Source: Desulforadius tongensis
GTDB taxonomy: Bacteria; Bacillota; Desulfotomaculia; Desulfotomaculales; Desulfohalotomaculaceae
Length of the DNA: 64,000 nt
Assembly (NCBI RefSeq): GCF_016907915.1
Contig: NZ_JAFBCW010000006.1
Coordinates: forward strand, 44,306-108,305
Direction: 5' to 3'
Shown one piece after another: positions 54,261 to 62,816 of this stretch. The translations under genes were made by a program, and so were the position numbers. The notes beneath the pieces are model-generated. The model was not told the DNA's origin, did not search any database, and saw only the letters and a list, made by a program, of their open reading frames with translations. How positions within the stretch are numbered: the stretch's first letter is position 1; every line of letters starts with the position of its first letter.

Positions 54261-55259
54261 TTATTCCCCCTTTGTCATCAGGCCGATATTATCGGCAATT
54301 GCTGTTACCAGGGCGTTATTGACTGATTCCTTTGCCACCCGCACAGCATTTTTTATCGCCTGGGCATTGGAACTGCCATGACTGATAATACTAACACCGT
54401 TTAAACCTAAAAGCGGCGCACCGCCGTAGTGAGAATAGTCCAGTTTTTGTTTAATCCCTCCCAGGGCACTGCCAATCTGCTCGGGGCCAACTTCAGCCGC
54501 CAGGGGTTCTAATCCCTTTTTTATCATACCCATAAGGGTTAAGGCGCAACCCTCTACTGTTTTAAGCAGCACATTACCCACAAAGCCGTCACAAACCGCC
54601 ACATCAACATCACCCAGCAGCAGCTCACGCCCCTCAATATTACCGGCAAAATTGATACCACTGGTGTCCTTTAACATCTGGTACACCGTTTGAGTGAGCT
54701 CATTACCTTTGCTTTCCTCGGCACCTATATTAACCAGCGCCACCCGGGGATTGGTTCTACCCAAAACTTTTTCCGCATAAACAGAACCCATCACTGCAAA
54801 TTGATGCAGATGTTTCGGTTTACAATCCACATTGGCCCCGGCATCCAGCAGTATCATGGAGCCTTTAACAGTGGGAAGAACTGCACAAATGGCCGGGCGT
54901 TCAATGCCTTCAATCCGTCCCAAAGCAAATAAAGATGCTGCCATTGCCGCCCCGGTGTTGCCGGCGGAAATCACCGCATCGGCAGCCCCCTGCTTAACCA
55001 ACCCGGCACTAACCACTATGCTGGAATCCCGCTTTTTCCTTACCGCGGTGGCAGGATGCTCATCCATCTCTATCACTTCTGAAGCATGGTGAACGGTGAC
55101 TAAGCCGCCGGCGTAATTTCCCTTTAATTCTTTTTCAATGATTTCCCGGCTGCCAACCAGTACTATTTCCACCTGGAATTCTTCAGCTGCTTTAAGCGCT
55201 CCCCGTACTATTTCTCCCGGAGCGTAATCACCGCCCATGGCATCCAATGCTATTCTCAT
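54261..55259 (-). CDS. plsX: Phosphate acyltransferase PlsX
   Basis: A 332-residue PlsX, which makes acyl-phosphate from acyl-ACP for glycerolipid synthesis. Starts MRIALDAMGGDYAPGEIVRG and contains VISAGNTGAAMAASLFALGR and CDGFVGNVLLKTVEG. ATG after GGAGGAGG, 6 bases after fapR. The fapR-plsX-fab order is the Firmicutes norm, here without fabG directly behind. Confidence 0.96.
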   Translation of the reverse strand: MRIALDAMGGDYAPGEIVRGALKAAEEFQVEIVLVGSREIIEKELKGNYAGGLVTVHHASEVIEMDEHPATAVRKKRDSSIVVSAGLVKQGAADAVISAGNTGAAMAASLFALGRIEGIERPAICAVLPTVKGSMILLDAGANVDCKPKHLHQFAVMGSVYAEKVLGRTNPRVALVNIGAEESKGNELTQTVYQMLKDTSGINFAGNIEGRELLLGDVDVAVCDGFVGNVLLKTVEGCALTLMGMIKKGLEPLAAEVGPEQIGSALGGIKQKLDYSHYGGAPLLGLNGVSIISHGSSNAQAIKNAVRVAKESVNNALVTAIADNIGLMTKGE

Positions 55260-55265
55260 CTGTTT

Positions 55266-55832
55266 TTAAACCTCCTCCTCCATGGCAAACACTGTAAACT
55301 GGCCCTCAAAAACCACTTTATCCTTAACCTTTGAAATCACCGCTACTTTATACCTGTTTTCGCGACTGCCGGTAATACTTGCCCTGGCCAGCACTCTGTC
55401 TCCCCTTTTTACCGGCTGACGAAAGCTAACCTTGGCATTACCGGTGAGAGCAACCACTGCATCAATAATTGCCACTGCCAGCGAATTGGCCTGGGCAAAC
55501 AAATGATGCCCCCGGGCCAGCAGGTTCTTTTTAAATACCATATCCTTGGTAATGGTTAAAATAGAGCTTCCTGCCTTCCCCACTTCAATGTCCACCAGCT
55601 CTCCCACCAGTTCCCCGTGGGACAGGGATTTTACCAAAGTTTCTCCTTTGGCCACATGCTTTAAACGCTCCCTGTACTCGGGAATCCGCAGTTCCAACCG
55701 GTCGAGACGAATTGTTTGCACACTAACCCCTAACAGCTCCGCCAGTTCCTCATCGGTGAGAAAGGGATTGGTTTTAATATATGTAGTTAGCTTTTGATGC
55801 CGCTGCAGTTTAGCAGTGCTTTTTCTGGCCAT
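55266..55832 (-). CDS. fapR: Fatty acid and phospholipid biosynthesis repressor FapR
   Basis: A 188-residue repressor. The N-terminal helix-turn-helix is in DEELAELLGVSVQTIRLDRL and the C-terminal hot-dog domain (about 65-185) binds malonyl-CoA, which releases DNA in characterised homologues. ATG 5-7 bases after AGGTGAT; an in-frame GTG upstream sits in the Shine-Dalgarno. A FapR-like operator lies directly upstream, implying autoregulation and control of the fab genes. Confidence 0.95.
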   Translation of the reverse strand: MARKSTAKLQRHQKLTTYIKTNPFLTDEELAELLGVSVQTIRLDRLELRIPEYRERLKHVAKGETLVKSLSHGELVGELVDIEVGKAGSSILTITKDMVFKKNLLARGHHLFAQANSLAVAIIDAVVALTGNAKVSFRQPVKRGDRVLARASITGSRENRYKVAVISKVKDKVVFEGQFTVFAMEEEV

Positions 55833-55847
55833 AAATATCACCTGTTA

Positions 55848-55864
55848 TTAATACCTGGTCCTAA
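55848..55864. promoter_or_regulatory. FapR operator upstream of fapR
   Basis: TTAATACCTGGTCCTAA is an imperfect palindrome that closely matches the Bacillus FapR consensus (TTAGTACC-type half sites). It starts 4 bases downstream of the -10 box, so bound repressor would block transcription start. Confidence 0.8.
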
Positions 55865-55868
55865 GTTA

Positions 55869-55896
55869 ATTATACCTGTATTTGTAAAAAATGCAA
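55869..55896 (-). promoter_or_regulatory. Sigma-A promoter of the fapR-plsX-fab operon
   Basis: Minus-strand TTGCAT (55891-55896) and TATAAT (55869-55874), spacer 16. The -35 box lies inside the rpmF terminator. Confidence 0.75.
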
Positions 55897-55921
55897 GCCC
55901 GGGAAAAATTCCCGGGCTTGC
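55886..55921 (-). terminator. Intrinsic terminator of yceD-rpmF
   Basis: A perfect 11-bp stem GCAAGCCCGGG/CCCGGGCTTGC with a 7-base loop and then ATTTTTT on the minus strand. Confidence 0.93.
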
Positions 55922-55937
55922 AGGATAAATAATTTTA

Positions 55938-56123
55938 TTAAGCTTCTTCAACCGCTTTAACTTCTCTATCCTTATAATAACCACATTCATCGCACATATG
56001 GTGCGGTTTAATCAATGCTTGGCACTGAGGGCAACGTACCAGGCTGGGAGTTTCCAACTTCATTACCACCGCCCGACGACGCCTGTTTCTGGTTTTGGAT
56101 CTTTTACGCTTCGGTACACCCAC
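55938..56123 (-). CDS. rpmF: Ribosomal protein bL32 (zinc-binding form)
   Basis: A 61-residue bL32 beginning MGVPKRKRSKTRNRRRR. The four zinc cysteines are present in RCPQCQALIKPHHMCDECGY, the C+ form; zinc-independent paralogues lack them. GTG start after AAGGGGGTG. It follows yceD by 34 bases, a widely conserved pair. Confidence 0.96.
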   Translation of the reverse strand: MGVPKRKRSKTRNRRRRAVVMKLETPSLVRCPQCQALIKPHHMCDECGYYKDREVKAVEEA

Positions 56124-56157
56124 TTCTCACACCCCCTTTAAATATCTAAAAATCACA

Positions 56158-56676
56158 TTAATCTTTCTGGAATAAATCTTTTAACACAGCCATTCTGGGG
56201 TCTATGTCGTCAATTTTACAGCTGCACCGCTCTTTATTCAGATTTGTTCCGCACTGCGAACACAACCCCCGGCACTCTTCGCTGCAAATTTGACGCATAG
56301 GAATGGACAGCTGGATATTGCTTTTAACTTCAGGCTCAATATCTACACTTTCTCCGGTAAAAGGAACGCCCTCTTCATCTTTGATGTCAGCGGTTTCACT
56401 TTCCCCTTCCACCGGGTAATAATGCTCGTTAAAATCAACTTTCAGCGGGTAACGGTAAGCTTCTAAACAGCGGCCGCAGGTCAACTCCACTTCAGTGGTA
56501 ATCGTCCCGCTGGCATCCAAATAATCACCTGCGTTGATTACCTCCAGGGAAACCCTGACCGGTTTCAGAAATTTAATCACTTCCCCCTTCAGTTCCAGCG
56601 GGGGAAGGTCCTTCTGCAGTTCAAAACGCTCCCGCAGACCGATTTCCTTTTTTAAATCTTTTACACTAATGCGCAT
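56158..56676 (-). CDS. yceD: DUF177/YceD-family protein
   Basis: A 172-residue YceD protein. Conserved cysteines occur in LTCGRCLEAYRYPL and in CSEECRGLCSQCGTNLNKER, forming a probable zinc site. In bacteria it is co-encoded with rpmF and in plants the homologue is needed for 23S rRNA processing. Of two ATGs two codons apart, the second is 8 bases from GGGGTG and preferred. A near-perfect promoter lies upstream. Confidence 0.92.
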   Translation of the reverse strand: MRISVKDLKKEIGLRERFELQKDLPPLELKGEVIKFLKPVRVSLEVINAGDYLDASGTITTEVELTCGRCLEAYRYPLKVDFNEHYYPVEGESETADIKDEEGVPFTGESVDIEPEVKSNIQLSIPMRQICSEECRGLCSQCGTNLNKERCSCKIDDIDPRMAVLKDLFQKD

Positions 56677-56706
56677 AACCATTACACCCCATTATTAACA
56701 AAAATC

Positions 56707-56735
56707 ATTATATTCACTGCCTTTGCATTTGTCAA
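56707..56735 (-). promoter_or_regulatory. Sigma-A promoter of yceD-rpmF
   Basis: Minus-strand TTGACA (56730-56735) and TATAAT (56707-56712) with an exact 17-base spacer: a full consensus promoter, 31 bases before the start codon. Confidence 0.95.
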
Positions 56736-56874
56736 GGCATTTTCTTTGATATTGTCAGTCCCGTAACAAAATGTGGGAAATTTGTACATGCTGTCAAAGT
56801 AAGCCCCGTTGGTCTAATCTCCCCCGCTAAATTGTATATATCTTATGAGTTCTTGAAAAGAGGTGAAAATAAAT

Positions 56875-58128
56875 TTGTTAATATTCAGGCACAGCTTTTA
56901 CCAGTACATAAAGCAGCTGAACATCAGTTATTCCAAACTGCTGGGGGCGGCTGGCGTTATATTTTTCGTTATCGGCATGATTTTACAGCCCAAGGTGGTA
57001 TTTGACGGGGCTTCAGTTGGTTTAACGGCCTGGTGGAATATAGTTTTCCCCTCACTGCTGCCCTTTTTTATCGCCTCAGAGCTGCTGATGAGCCTGGGTA
57101 TCGTACACTTCATGGGTGTCCTGCTGGAACCCGTCATGCGCCCGTTATTTAACGTTCCCGGCTGCGGATCTTTTGTAATGGTGGTGGGCTTTACTTCGGG
57201 CTGCCCCATTGCTTCCATGGTTACCGCTAAACTGCGGCGCAGCGGCATGTGTACCAGGGTGGAAGCGGAAAGGTTAATCAGTTTCACCAACAATTCCAGC
57301 CCCCTTTTCATGCTGGTGGCGGTTTCTGTGGGCATGTTTGACAACCCCGATCTGGGAATATTAATTGCCGGGGCGCATTACCTGGCCAATTTAACGCTGG
57401 GTATAATGCTTAGATTTTACCGCCAAAACCGGCGGGAAAAACCGGTATTTGAAAACCAGGGCCGGGTTCTGCGCCGGGCCTTTTACGAGTTATCCCGCAT
57501 TCATAAGGAAGAAAAGCGCCCCCTAGGTAAACTAATGGGCGACGCCATTACCAATTCGGTTACCACGCTTTTAAAAATCGGCGGCTTTATGATTCTCTTT
57601 GCCGTGATAATTCGTCTGCTTACCGAATTGGGATTTATCAATCTGCTGGCCGGGACCTTTGCTTTTATCCTTTCCCCTTTGGGTTTTGAACCGCAAATTT
57701 ATAAGGCGGTGGCCAGCGGTTTCTTTGAAATCACCCTGGGGTCAAAACTGGCCGCCGAAACAGCGGCCCCGCTTTTACAGCAGTTAATTGCGGTGGCCAT
57801 CATATTGGCCTGGAGCGGCCTGTCTATTCACGCCCAGGTAGCCAGTTTGATAGCGGGTACAGATATAAGAATGTATCCCTTTATCCTGGCCAGAATGGCC
57901 CACGCCTGCCTGGCCGCCGTTTATACTTACGCAATATGGCACTGGCACACCGGCGGGGCAAATGCTCCCGCGCTGGCAGTACAGCCGCTTATATCCAATT
58001 CTCACCAAATCAACAACTGGCTGCTGATGAAAATTTTCCTTATTATATTGGTACTTTTAATTTTGGCGGGCATTTTATATCATTTATCAGCCACAATGTA
58101 CCAGTGGATAAGAAATTTAACTAATTAA
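56875..58128 (+). CDS. ylbJ: Sporulation integral membrane protein YlbJ
   Basis: About 417 residues with nucleoside-transporter-gate (Gate) domains and some eight membrane helices. Characteristic text: PSLLPFFIASELLMSLG, TSGCPIASMVTAKLRRSG and FTNNSSPLFMLVAVSVGMF. YlbJ is a forespore/mother-cell membrane protein required for spore cortex formation in Bacillus, usually under sigma-E. The TTG after AGAGGTGA is preferred; a GTG at 56863 overlaps the Shine-Dalgarno. Its presence indicates an endospore former. No sigma-E box could be fixed upstream. Confidence 0.9.
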   Translation: MLIFRHSFYQYIKQLNISYSKLLGAAGVIFFVIGMILQPKVVFDGASVGLTAWWNIVFPSLLPFFIASELLMSLGIVHFMGVLLEPVMRPLFNVPGCGSFVMVVGFTSGCPIASMVTAKLRRSGMCTRVEAERLISFTNNSSPLFMLVAVSVGMFDNPDLGILIAGAHYLANLTLGIMLRFYRQNRREKPVFENQGRVLRRAFYELSRIHKEEKRPLGKLMGDAITNSVTTLLKIGGFMILFAVIIRLLTELGFINLLAGTFAFILSPLGFEPQIYKAVASGFFEITLGSKLAAETAAPLLQQLIAVAIILAWSGLSIHAQVASLIAGTDIRMYPFILARMAHACLAAVYTYAIWHWHTGGANAPALAVQPLISNSHQINNWLLMKIFLIILVLLILAGILYHLSATMYQWIRNLTN

Positions 58129-58239
58129 GAAGCTGCTGCCCGTACTGCTAAATAGTGCTTTAATAACATTACTATAATTTGAAATAATAAATACAGAAAT
58201 TTATCGTTTAATAAAAGATTCTAACATTTTATGGAATCA

Positions 58240-58268
58240 TTGACAGCATGCCATTCCTGGTGCATAAT
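58240..58268 (+). promoter_or_regulatory. Sigma-A promoter upstream of pduL
   Basis: TTGACA (58240-58245) and CATAAT (58263-58268) with a 17-base spacer. The pduL start is 220 bases downstream, leaving a long leader. Confidence 0.8.
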
Positions 58269-58488
58269 GAAATTGTGAAACAATACACTTTGCGATGGTG
58301 TTTAGTTTTTTGTTCCTAACGGTCTGACCACCTTGCCATCCACTACAAACATATTATACATAATACTTAAGTATACATATTGTCCAACTTTACTAAAAAC
58401 ATACGTGCACTTAGTTTCATCAGTGCCCCGGTAACAAAAACAACCACATTACAGTAATTACTGGGATTTTTAAAGGGGAGTGATTAAT
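58269..58488 (+). other. Long untranslated leader of pduL
   Basis: About 210 transcribed bases with no ORF. A possible hairpin GGTG-TTTAG ... CTAA ... CACC lies at 58297-58331, and a perfect 12-bp palindrome ATACTTAAGTAT at 58363-58374. No known riboswitch class was recognised. Confidence 0.5.
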
Positions 58489-59172
58489 ATGCTAAATGAA
58501 AAGGAAAAAAATATTACCGTTAATGAAATGCCTGAAGAAAAGGATCGTTTAACCGTTATTGAGCCCCGGATTTTTGAAGTACCTGTTGGTATCTCCAACC
58601 GTCACGTTCACCTTTGCGAGGAAGATGTGGAGAGATTGTTCGGTTCCGGGCACCAGTTAACTAAATTAAAGGATTTATCACAACCGGGACAATATGCCTG
58701 TGAAGAAACTGTAATGCTGGTAGGACCAAAGGGAGTAATAGAAAAAGTAAGGGTACTTGGTCCCACCCGGAAACAAACTCAAATAGAAATCACCATCACA
58801 GACAGTTTTAAACTGGGTATTAAAGCACCGCTGAGAGACTCCGGTGATTTGGAAGGTTCCGCTCCCATCACTTTAGTTGGTCCTAAAGGTACCATTACTT
58901 TAAAAGAAGGTGCCATCATTGCTGCCCGTCACATTCACATGCACACTTCAGATGCTGAAGAATTGGGACTGAAGGACGGCGATAAAGTAAGTGTAAGAGC
59001 AAAAGGTCCCAGGGGTATCATCTTTGGCGACGTACTGGTACGGGTAAGCGATAAATTCAAGCTGGAAATGCACGTGGACACTGACGAAGCTAACGCGGTT
59101 GGTTTAAGAAACGGTGATATATTAAAAGCCTATATTCACCGGGGACATATCTCAGAGATTTTAAATAAATAA
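58489..59172 (+). CDS. pduL: Phosphate propanoyl/acetyltransferase PduL-type
   Basis: A 227-residue PduL phosphotransacylase, unrelated to the classical Pta. Two zinc sites are visible: VGISNRHVHLCEED and IIAARHIHMHTSDAEELG, each HxH. There is a 25-residue hydrophilic N-terminal segment, but it lacks the amphipathic helix typical of microcompartment cargo and no shell genes are nearby, so it is probably the soluble housekeeping form that converts acetyl-CoA to acetyl phosphate for AckA. ATG 8 bases after GGGGAG. Confidence 0.92.
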   Translation: MLNEKEKNITVNEMPEEKDRLTVIEPRIFEVPVGISNRHVHLCEEDVERLFGSGHQLTKLKDLSQPGQYACEETVMLVGPKGVIEKVRVLGPTRKQTQIEITITDSFKLGIKAPLRDSGDLEGSAPITLVGPKGTITLKEGAIIAARHIHMHTSDAEELGLKDGDKVSVRAKGPRGIIFGDVLVRVSDKFKLEMHVDTDEANAVGLRNGDILKAYIHRGHISEILNK

Positions 59173-59265
59173 ATAAATAAAGATTGGCCAAAAATATACC
59201 TTAAACCGGTATTTTTAACCTGGGTAAAAGTTAGCCCGGGTTAATTTCTGCTACTATCTTTACCC

Positions 59266-59319
59266 GGCACCATTTGCACCGCCCACTCAATCCATCACTC
59301 CTGCAAGTGGTGCCAGGGT
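59266..59319 (+). terminator. Terminator between pduL and ackA
   Basis: Arms GGCACCATTTGCA (59266-59278) and TGCAAGTGGTGCC (59302-59314) pair over 13 positions (one U-G) and are followed by AGGGTTTTT. A second, weaker hairpin ATACC/GGTAT with TTTT lies at about 59195-59215. ackA may have its own promoter in the AT-rich 60 bases that follow. Confidence 0.7.
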
Positions 59320-59380
59320 TTTTAATTTATAAATTTTATTTTATAATTACATATATAATTTACATAAAGGAGGAAACATC

Positions 59381-60571
59381 TTGCTTATTTTAGTTATCAA
59401 CTGCGGAAGCTCATCGGTAAAATACAAGTTAATAGATATGCAGGAAGAAAAAACACTGCTTTCCGGTTTGGCGGAAAGAATCGGCCTGCCGGGATCCAGA
59501 ATCAAACATGAGAAAAACGACGGCCGCAAACTGGAGCTGAAAGAGGATTTACCGGATCACCGGGCAGCACTGGAAAAAATTATTGCCTGCATTACTGACA
59601 AAGAATACGGTGCAGTAAATGACGTTTCAGAAATTACCGCGGTGGGACACCGGACGGTACACGGTGGGGAAAAGTTTAATAAAGCGATATTAGTCAACCG
59701 GGAAGTGCTCAACGAGCTGGAATCCCTCTTTGAGCTGGCACCGCTGCACAACCCCCCCAATGTACTGGGTATTAAAACATGCCAGGAATTAATGCCCCAT
59801 GCCCCGCAGGTGGCGGTATTTGATACTGCGTTCCATCAAACAATACCTGATTATGCCTTTACTTATGCCCTGCCCTACGAATACTATGAAAAGTACGGAA
59901 TTCGTAAGTACGGGTTCCACGGTACATCACATAAGTACGTATCCGGCCGGGCTGCCGCCATACTGGGTAAACCGCTGACAGATTTAAAAATAGTTGTCTG
60001 CCACCTGGGTAACGGTTCCAGCATCACGGCAGTAAAGAACGGTATCTCTGTGGATACAACCATGGGCTTCACCCCGCTGGCCGGCTTACCAATGGGCACC
60101 CGTACCGGAGATATTGACCCGGCGGTTGTTCCCTTTATTATGGAAAAAGAAAATCTCAGCATTGAGGAAGTAAGCAGCCTGATGAACAAGAAAAGCGGTG
60201 TTTTAGGTGTTTCCGGCATCAGCAGCGATTTCAGAGACCTGGAAAAAGCGGAAGCGGAAGGTAATAAAAGGGCTGAGCTGGCGCTGAATATGTTTATTTA
60301 TAGTGTTAAGAAGTGGATTGGAGCCTTCAGTGCCGCCATGGGCGGCTTAGATGCAGTGGTATTCACCGGCGGCATCGGTGAAAACGCCATTGAGCTGCGG
60401 GAAAAAGTGCTCACCGGCATGGACTTCCTGGGACTGGAAGTGGATAAAGAAAAGAACAATGTCCGGGGCAAAGAAACCATTATCAGTAAAGACGGCTGCC
60501 GGGCAGCGGCCCTGGTTGTTCCCACAAATGAAGAATTAATGATTGCCAAAGAAACTCAGGCATTGGTATAG
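59381..60571 (+). CDS. ackA: Acetate kinase
   Basis: A 396-residue acetate kinase, making ATP from acetyl phosphate. Signatures: ILVINCGSSSVKYKLIDMQ at the start, AVGHRTVHGGEKF, FDTAFHQTIPDYAFTYALP, KYGFHGTSHKYV and CHLGNGSSITAV. The start is TTG, 7 bases after AAAGGAGG. Paired with the upstream PduL. Confidence 0.97.
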   Translation: MLILVINCGSSSVKYKLIDMQEEKTLLSGLAERIGLPGSRIKHEKNDGRKLELKEDLPDHRAALEKIIACITDKEYGAVNDVSEITAVGHRTVHGGEKFNKAILVNREVLNELESLFELAPLHNPPNVLGIKTCQELMPHAPQVAVFDTAFHQTIPDYAFTYALPYEYYEKYGIRKYGFHGTSHKYVSGRAAAILGKPLTDLKIVVCHLGNGSSITAVKNGISVDTTMGFTPLAGLPMGTRTGDIDPAVVPFIMEKENLSIEEVSSLMNKKSGVLGVSGISSDFRDLEKAEAEGNKRAELALNMFIYSVKKWIGAFSAAMGGLDAVVFTGGIGENAIELREKVLTGMDFLGLEVDKEKNNVRGKETIISKDGCRAAALVVPTNEELMIAKETQALV

Positions 60572-60580
60572 TAAGAAAGT

Positions 60581-60612
60581 GGGCTCGAGAAATCGAGCCC
60601 ATTTTACATTTT
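60581..60612 (+). terminator. Intrinsic terminator of ackA
   Basis: GGGCTCGA-GAAA-TCGAGCCC (8-bp stem, GNRA-type loop) followed by ATTTTACATTTTTTTT. Confidence 0.9.
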
Positions 60613-60696
60613 TTTTACTGGTTTTATTTGACAGATAAATAATTAACAGAATATAATGAAATCAGTTTAACAGATACCGGAAAGAAGGTGATAGAG

Positions 60697-62805
60697 TTGG
60701 CCGATCTGAGAAAATTTTTTCACCCCGGTTCCGTTGCTGTTGTGGGTGCATCAGCCGCACCGGGCAAAATAGGTAATGCGGTGATAAAAAACATCATTAC
60801 CAGCGGCTTCCAAGGGGATATATATCCCATCAACCCCAAAGCAAAGGAAATTGAAGGATTTAAATGCCACCGGTCGCTGGCTGAAGTTGGCAAGCCCATC
60901 GACATGGCGGTGCTGGCCCTCCCGGCCAAGTACTGCATCGGTGTGGCTGAAGAAGCAGCCGGCCTGGGCATTAAAAACCTTGTCGTGCTGTCTGCCGGTT
61001 TTAAAGAAACAGGCAGCAGCGGTATGGAATTGGAAAAGCAGCTGCTGAACATTGCCAATAAAAACGGTATTAACATGCTGGGTCCCAATTGTGTAGGCAT
61101 TATGGATACCATCACCCCCATTAACGCTTCCTTCTCGGCGGCATTTCCCCCCAAAGGTGATATAGCCTTTATCTCTCAAAGCGGTGCCATGTTGATATCT
61201 GTCATCGATTGGAGTTTATCCACCGGTTTGGGATTTTCCCGGGTTATCAGCCTGGGAAATAAAGCCCAGCTGAATGAAGTGGACTTCATTGATGCCATTG
61301 CCGACGATCCCAATACCAGTGTAATTTTAGCTTATATTGAAGATGTGGCCCATGGAGAAAAATTCCTGGAGGTGGCCAAAAGGGCCAGTGCTAAAAAACC
61401 CGTTATTATATTCAAGTCCGGTACCAGCCAGGCCGGTGCCCAGGCAGCTTCTTCCCACACCGGTGCCCTGGTGGGAAGTGATCTGGCCTATGAAACTTCT
61501 TTTGAACACTGCGGTGTCATTCGCGCCCGCACCATAACCGAACTGTTTGACCTGGCCATGGCCTTTTCTTACCAACCGGTACCGGCCGGCAGCCGGGTGG
61601 CTGTTATTACTAACGCCGGCGGCCCCGGAATTGTCACCACCGACGCCATCGAGAACCAAGGTTTAAATATGGCCCGCTTTTCTAAAAACACCATTGAAGA
61701 ACTGCGCAGTAACCTGCCGGCAGAAGCAAATATTTATAACCCGGTGGATGTACTGGGCGACGCCAAGGAAGACAGGTTTGAATTTGCGCTGGACAAGGCC
61801 CTGGCCGATGATAATGTTGACAGTGCCGTGGTGCTGATCTGCCCCACCGCAGTTACCGATTCCGTTTCTGTGGCCCGGTCCATCGTGAAAATAAAAAATA
61901 AACATCCCGGCAAGCCGGTTTTTACCTCCTTTATGGGCGGCCCCACCCTGGAGGAAGGAGCAAAAATCGTTTCCAAAGCCGGCATTCCCAATTTTACTTT
62001 TCCCGAGCCGGCAGTTTACTGTCTTAGGGGCATGGTAAAGTATGCTCAGTTAAAGGAAGATATGAATGATGATGACGGGTCGGCACTGGCATATTCCGAT
62101 GTGGATAAGCAGGCAGTTAAAGCTGTATTTTATGATGTATTCAGGGATAAACGCCGGGTATTACTGGGCAGCGAAAGCTGTGAAGTGGCCAAGGCTTACG
62201 GAATACCCGCCGCGCCGATAAAGCTGGCCACCACGGTGAATGAAGCGGTACAATTAGCCGAGGAAATGGGGTATCCCGTGGTGCTGAAAGTGGCTTCGCC
62301 CAGAATTCTGCACAAAACTGACGTGGGTGGAGTTCTGCTTAACTTGGATTCGCCGGAAAAAGTGCGGGAAGGTTATATCCAAATAATGGAAAGTGTGCAG
62401 CGGTATCTGCCACAGGTAGTACCCCACGGCATCGAAGTACAAAAAATGATGCCCAGCGGTACAGAGTTAATTATCGGCATGTCCAGGGATGTTCATTTCG
62501 GGCCGATGATTGCATTTGGACTGGGCGGCATATACGTAAACCTGCTCAATGACGTTTCCTTCCGCCTGGCCAAGGGACTTACCACCGCTGAAATTACCGC
62601 TATGATCGGTGAAACCAAGGCTTATACATTACTCAAGGGCTACCGGGGCCAAAAACCGTCAGATATCGGGGCGGTAATTGACGTTATCGCTCGGGTGGCT
62701 AAATTGGTATTGGATTTTCCGGAGATTACAGAAATGGACATCAACCCGATTTTTGCCTACGAAGAAGGTTTGTCCGCTTTGGACATCAAAATTACTATAT
62801 CGTGA
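60697..62805 (+). CDS. ADP-forming acetyl-CoA synthetase, fused alpha-beta form
   Basis: A 702-residue enzyme that converts acyl-CoA, ADP and phosphate to the acid, CoA and ATP. Domains in order: CoA-binding (FHPGSVAVVGASAAPGKIGN), succinyl-CoA-ligase-like with the phosphorylated histidine near residue 254 in AQAASSHTGALVGSD, then an ATP-grasp domain (VLKVASPRILHKTDVGGVLL). Single-chain alpha-beta fusions occur in several bacteria and archaea. TTG start 8 bases after AAGG; a GTG at 60688 lies in the Shine-Dalgarno. The acid preferred (acetate, propionate, aromatic) cannot be read from sequence. Confidence 0.93.
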   Translation: MADLRKFFHPGSVAVVGASAAPGKIGNAVIKNIITSGFQGDIYPINPKAKEIEGFKCHRSLAEVGKPIDMAVLALPAKYCIGVAEEAAGLGIKNLVVLSAGFKETGSSGMELEKQLLNIANKNGINMLGPNCVGIMDTITPINASFSAAFPPKGDIAFISQSGAMLISVIDWSLSTGLGFSRVISLGNKAQLNEVDFIDAIADDPNTSVILAYIEDVAHGEKFLEVAKRASAKKPVIIFKSGTSQAGAQAASSHTGALVGSDLAYETSFEHCGVIRARTITELFDLAMAFSYQPVPAGSRVAVITNAGGPGIVTTDAIENQGLNMARFSKNTIEELRSNLPAEANIYNPVDVLGDAKEDRFEFALDKALADDNVDSAVVLICPTAVTDSVSVARSIVKIKNKHPGKPVFTSFMGGPTLEEGAKIVSKAGIPNFTFPEPAVYCLRGMVKYAQLKEDMNDDDGSALAYSDVDKQAVKAVFYDVFRDKRRVLLGSESCEVAKAYGIPAAPIKLATTVNEAVQLAEEMGYPVVLKVASPRILHKTDVGGVLLNLDSPEKVREGYIQIMESVQRYLPQVVPHGIEVQKMMPSGTELIIGMSRDVHFGPMIAFGLGGIYVNLLNDVSFRLAKGLTTAEITAMIGETKAYTLLKGYRGQKPSDIGAVIDVIARVAKLVLDFPEITEMDINPIFAYEEGLSALDIKITIS

Positions 62806-62816
62806 GGTGTTGGCTA

